Shown one piece after another: positions 6,944-8,102 of a stretch of DNA of 8,102 bases. A program made the position numbers and the translations under genes. Source of the DNA: Hellea balneolensis (GTDB lineage Bacteria; Pseudomonadota; Alphaproteobacteria; Caulobacterales; Maricaulaceae); contig QIKS01000087.1 in assembly GCA_003233025.1 (NCBI GenBank), forward strand, positions 1 to 8,102, in the 5' to 3' direction. Below the pieces are notes generated by a model that ran no database searches, was not told where the DNA came from, and worked only from the letters and a program-made list of their open reading frames with translations. The number at the start of each line of letters is the position of its first letter. The stretch's first letter is position 1.

Positions 6944-6948
6944 CTCCC
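6944..6948 (-). promoter_or_regulatory. Ribosome binding site for the first DUF3450 gene
   Basis: GGGAG on the minus strand is 2, 5 and 8 bases from GTG 6941, TTG 6938 and GTG 6935 respectively. Eight is the most usual spacing, favouring a GTG start at 6935, with TTG 6938 as second choice. There is no nearby in-frame ATG, so the operon's first gene relies on a non-ATG start. Confidence 0.5.
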
Positions 6949-6993
6949 GTTTTTCGCGCCGATTATTCGGTCGCTTTATTATTCTTAAAGTTA

Positions 6994-7022
6994 CGCATAC
7001 ACGCCTCGTTCTCGTTAATCAA
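6994..7022 (-). promoter_or_regulatory. Possible sigma-70-type promoter of the TonB operon
   Basis: On the minus strand TTGATT (7022-7017) is followed after 17 bases by TATGCG (6999-6994). The -35 matches four of six consensus bases and the -10 only three, so this is a weak candidate. Its position would give a leader of about 50 bases before the first DUF3450 gene. A short inverted repeat, CTTTA at 6974-6978 and TAAAG at 6986-6990, lies just downstream and could be an operator. I see no convincing Fur or Irr box. Confidence 0.25.
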
Positions 7023-7152
7023 TCGTTAGGATGTGCCAAAGAGGCTTTTTTTACCAATTTACACGAAAAAGTGTTCATTGTGTGCCGCCCTCAACATATC
7101 TTTATCGTAAAACGAAAAATTTTTGCCGGACGCGGTCAAAACAATACCGATA

Positions 7153-7226
7153 TGGTTGGGGCGGCTGGATTCGAACCAACGATCACGGGATCAAAACCCG
7201 ATGCCTTACCGCTTGGCTACGCCCCA
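7153..7226 (-). tRNA. trnQ: tRNA-Gln (anticodon UUG)
   Basis: The minus strand folds as a 74-base tRNA. TGGGGCG at the 5' end pairs with CGCCCCA, followed by discriminator A and an encoded CCA (7155-7153). The D arm is GCC AAGCGGTAA GGC. The anticodon loop TTTTGAT has TTG at 7194-7192. The T arm has the standard TTCGAAT loop. The 5'-UGGGG acceptor start is typical of bacterial tRNA-Gln. The first anticodon-stem pair is a U-U mismatch (7201 with 7185), while the remaining four pairs are Watson-Crick. The T stem includes one G-U pair. It is transcribed in the same direction as the TonB operon and ends about 220 bases before it, with no strong terminator between. Confidence 0.96.
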
Positions 7227-7344
7227 AAAAAACGTATAGCCACATCTATATGCGGCCCTTGGCTAAGGGGCGTTTCTTATCTTTTCTCCAAATGAATTGC
7301 AACGGGATTTTGCCAACATTCGTTATATTCTTTAATTCCGCCGC

Positions 7345-7383
7345 CAAAACCGCCAGACCTCCCTTGTTTTCAAGGCGGTTTTG
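7345..7383. repeat. Long inverted repeat with nested alternative hairpin
   Basis: CAAAACCGCC (7345-7354) is perfectly complementary to GGCGGTTTTG (7374-7383) across 19 bases. Inside lies a second stem, CCTTG (7362-7366) with CAAGG (7371-7375) around TTTT. The two stems share G7374-G7375, so they partly exclude each other. Each strand ends in a short T-run within the stem, as in bidirectional terminators, but no known transcript needs to end here: the tRNA reads away from it and sppA starts beyond it. Confidence 0.55.
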
Positions 7384-7458
7384 CAATAATTACCGTGTGA
7401 AATCTCACTTTGCTGACAAAACATATCGTTTATCGAGAAATGCCTTTGCCTTTCTATA

Positions 7459-7464
7459 TATAAT
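7459..7464 (+). promoter_or_regulatory. Perfect -10 box upstream of the sppA-like gene
   Basis: TATAAT at 7459-7464 within CTATATATAATGTG lies 52 bases before the ATG at 7517, the right place for its promoter. The hexamers 16-18 bases upstream (for example AGAAAT) do not resemble TTGACA, so the -35 is poor or an activator may be needed. Confidence 0.45.
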
Positions 7465-7503
7465 GTGTGTATGAAGGCCGTGAGGGATATTTTTTTGTAA
7501 AGT

Positions 7504-7507
7504 AAGG
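7504..7507 (+). promoter_or_regulatory. Ribosome binding site of the sppA-like gene
   Basis: AAGG at 7504-7507, within AAAGTAAGG, lies nine bases before the ATG at 7517. It supports that start, which also places the hydrophobic anchor at the very N-terminus. Confidence 0.5.
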
Positions 7508-7516
7508 TTTTCTATA

Positions 7517-8101
7517 ATGCGCCAATTTTTCATTTCACTTCTAGGGTCGATTGTCGGCTTCTTCATTGCCCTGATTTTAATGTTTGTCTTGCTTGGCATG
7601 ATTGTCGGCGCTGTCGCCCAATCCGCCGCTTCCAAGAAAACCACAAATTATAAATCCGTAGTTTTGAACCTGGATCTGCGCAAATCCCTGCGCGATCACG
7701 GCAGTGAAAACCCGTTATTTGGCAATGCGCCCACCTCTTTAATTACCATTGTGCGCGCCCTCGACCGGGCGGAGAGCGATGATAAAGTAAAGGGCCTGTT
7801 TATCCGGGCTAATGGCTGGGGCATGGCACCGGCGCAAGCAGAAGAAATCAGGCAGGCGATTAAAAAATTCCAAACCAGCGGGAAATTTGTTGTCGCCCAT
7901 GCCCAAGGTTTTGAAGGGGCGACTTTGTCCGGGTATTTGGCCGTATCGTCAGCCGACGAAATATGGATGCAAGACACAACCGGGTTTGCCCTGTCGGGCT
8001 ACCGGGCAGAAATTGAATTTCTCGGCGGCGTGTTTGAAAAGCTTGATGCCCAACCTGAATTTATCCAGTTTCACGAATACAAAAACGCGGTTAATTCCTA
8101 G
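7517..8101 (+). CDS. sppA: SppA-like S49 signal peptide peptidase, N-terminal part ending at an early stop
   Basis: The frame encodes 194 residues of a signal peptide peptidase A-type protease, which degrades cleaved signal peptides at the inner membrane. Residues 5-35 are a long hydrophobic anchor (FFISLLGSIVGFF and onward). The S49 N-terminal domain follows: VVLNLD (48-53), then IVRALDRAESDDKVKGLFIRAN (77-98), KFVVAHAQGFEGATLSGYLAVSSADEIWM (123-151), and FLGGVFEKLDAQPEF ending HEYKNAVNS. K189 in EYKNA aligns with the lysine of the Ser-Lys dyad in two-domain SppA (YKSA in E. coli). TAG at 8099-8101 ends the frame five residues later, whereas two-domain SppA is about 600 residues, so the serine-bearing C-terminal domain is absent from this frame. 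The window ends one base later, so a real nonsense mutation, a frameshift or an edge error cannot be separated. Confidence 0.85.
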   Translation: MRQFFISLLGSIVGFFIALILMFVLLGMIVGAVAQSAASKKTTNYKSVVLNLDLRKSLRDHGSENPLFGNAPTSLITIVRALDRAESDDKVKGLFIRANGWGMAPAQAEEIRQAIKKFQTSGKFVVAHAQGFEGATLSGYLAVSSADEIWMQDTTGFALSGYRAEIEFLGGVFEKLDAQPEFIQFHEYKNAVNS

Positions 8102-8102
8102 A

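Larger units (their letters stand above)
7227..7516. other. Spacer between divergent tRNA-Gln and sppA-like gene
   Basis: I find no convincing gene in these 290 bases. They hold the 5' flank of tRNA-Gln, including a small hairpin (CCCTT 7256-7260 with AAGGG 7265-7269) and AT-rich segments that could supply its promoter. They also hold the long inverted repeat at 7345-7383 and the promoter-like TATAAT and ribosome site of the sppA-like gene. A TTGCAA-17-TAAGAA pair on the minus strand (about 7303-7275) is a weak tRNA promoter candidate. Confidence 0.5.

Noticed and set aside
7035..7052. GCC-AAAGA-GGC followed by seven T on the + strand, terminator-like
   Set aside because: The stem has only three pairs and no + strand gene lies upstream to be terminated.
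7071..7295. + strand open frame reading GAAGFEPTITGSKPDALPLGYAP
   Set aside because: This is the antisense translation of the tRNA-Gln gene, a well-known spurious protein pattern. The real feature is the tRNA on the minus strand.
1..8102. Mobile element, CRISPR array or phage genes
   Set aside because: I saw no transposase or integrase, no terminal repeats and no regularly spaced direct repeats on either strand.

Overview
The window looks like a stretch of chromosome from an alphaproteobacterium. Base composition is moderate (about half G+C by eye). The protein families, a tRNA-Gln with an encoded CCA end, and an S49 peptidase with an N-terminal membrane anchor all fit. I cannot name a genus.

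Layout: (1) Positions 1-65 hold the last codons of an unrecognised + strand gene. They face, across a strong GC hairpin, the end of a long minus-strand operon. (2) Reading the minus strand from about 6935 down to 184, eight genes lie head to tail: two tandem DUF3450 periplasmic coiled-coil proteins, a TtpC-type ExbB homologue with a signal peptide and long periplasmic part, a short ExbB, two ExbD proteins, TonB, and an exported TPR protein. (3) Upstream of the operon, on the same strand, is tRNA-Gln(UUG). (4) A roughly 290-base spacer then holds a long inverted repeat and a perfect TATAAT box. (5) A + strand sppA-like gene follows, whose frame stops at the right edge of the window.

The operon is a complete TtpC-type energy-transducing system. 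The short ExbB and the ExbD pair supply a proton-driven inner-membrane motor. TonB carries the work to outer-membrane transporters. The TtpC-type subunit, the DUF3450 proteins and the TPR protein are periplasmic accessory parts. The architecture is known from Vibrio-type TonB2 clusters. Local peculiarities are the duplicated DUF3450 gene (one copy with an acidic insertion), two different ExbDs, a polyproline tract in the first ExbD that is longer than TonB's own, and cysteines only in periplasmic parts of TonB and ExbD. Two larger intercistronic gaps each contain hairpins that could set subunit ratios.

No transporter or receptor gene is present, so the substrate cannot be read from this window. 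I see no mobile element, CRISPR array or phage gene. I did not find a clearly undescribed system. The most notable anomaly is the early stop in the sppA-like frame, directly after the expected catalytic lysine.
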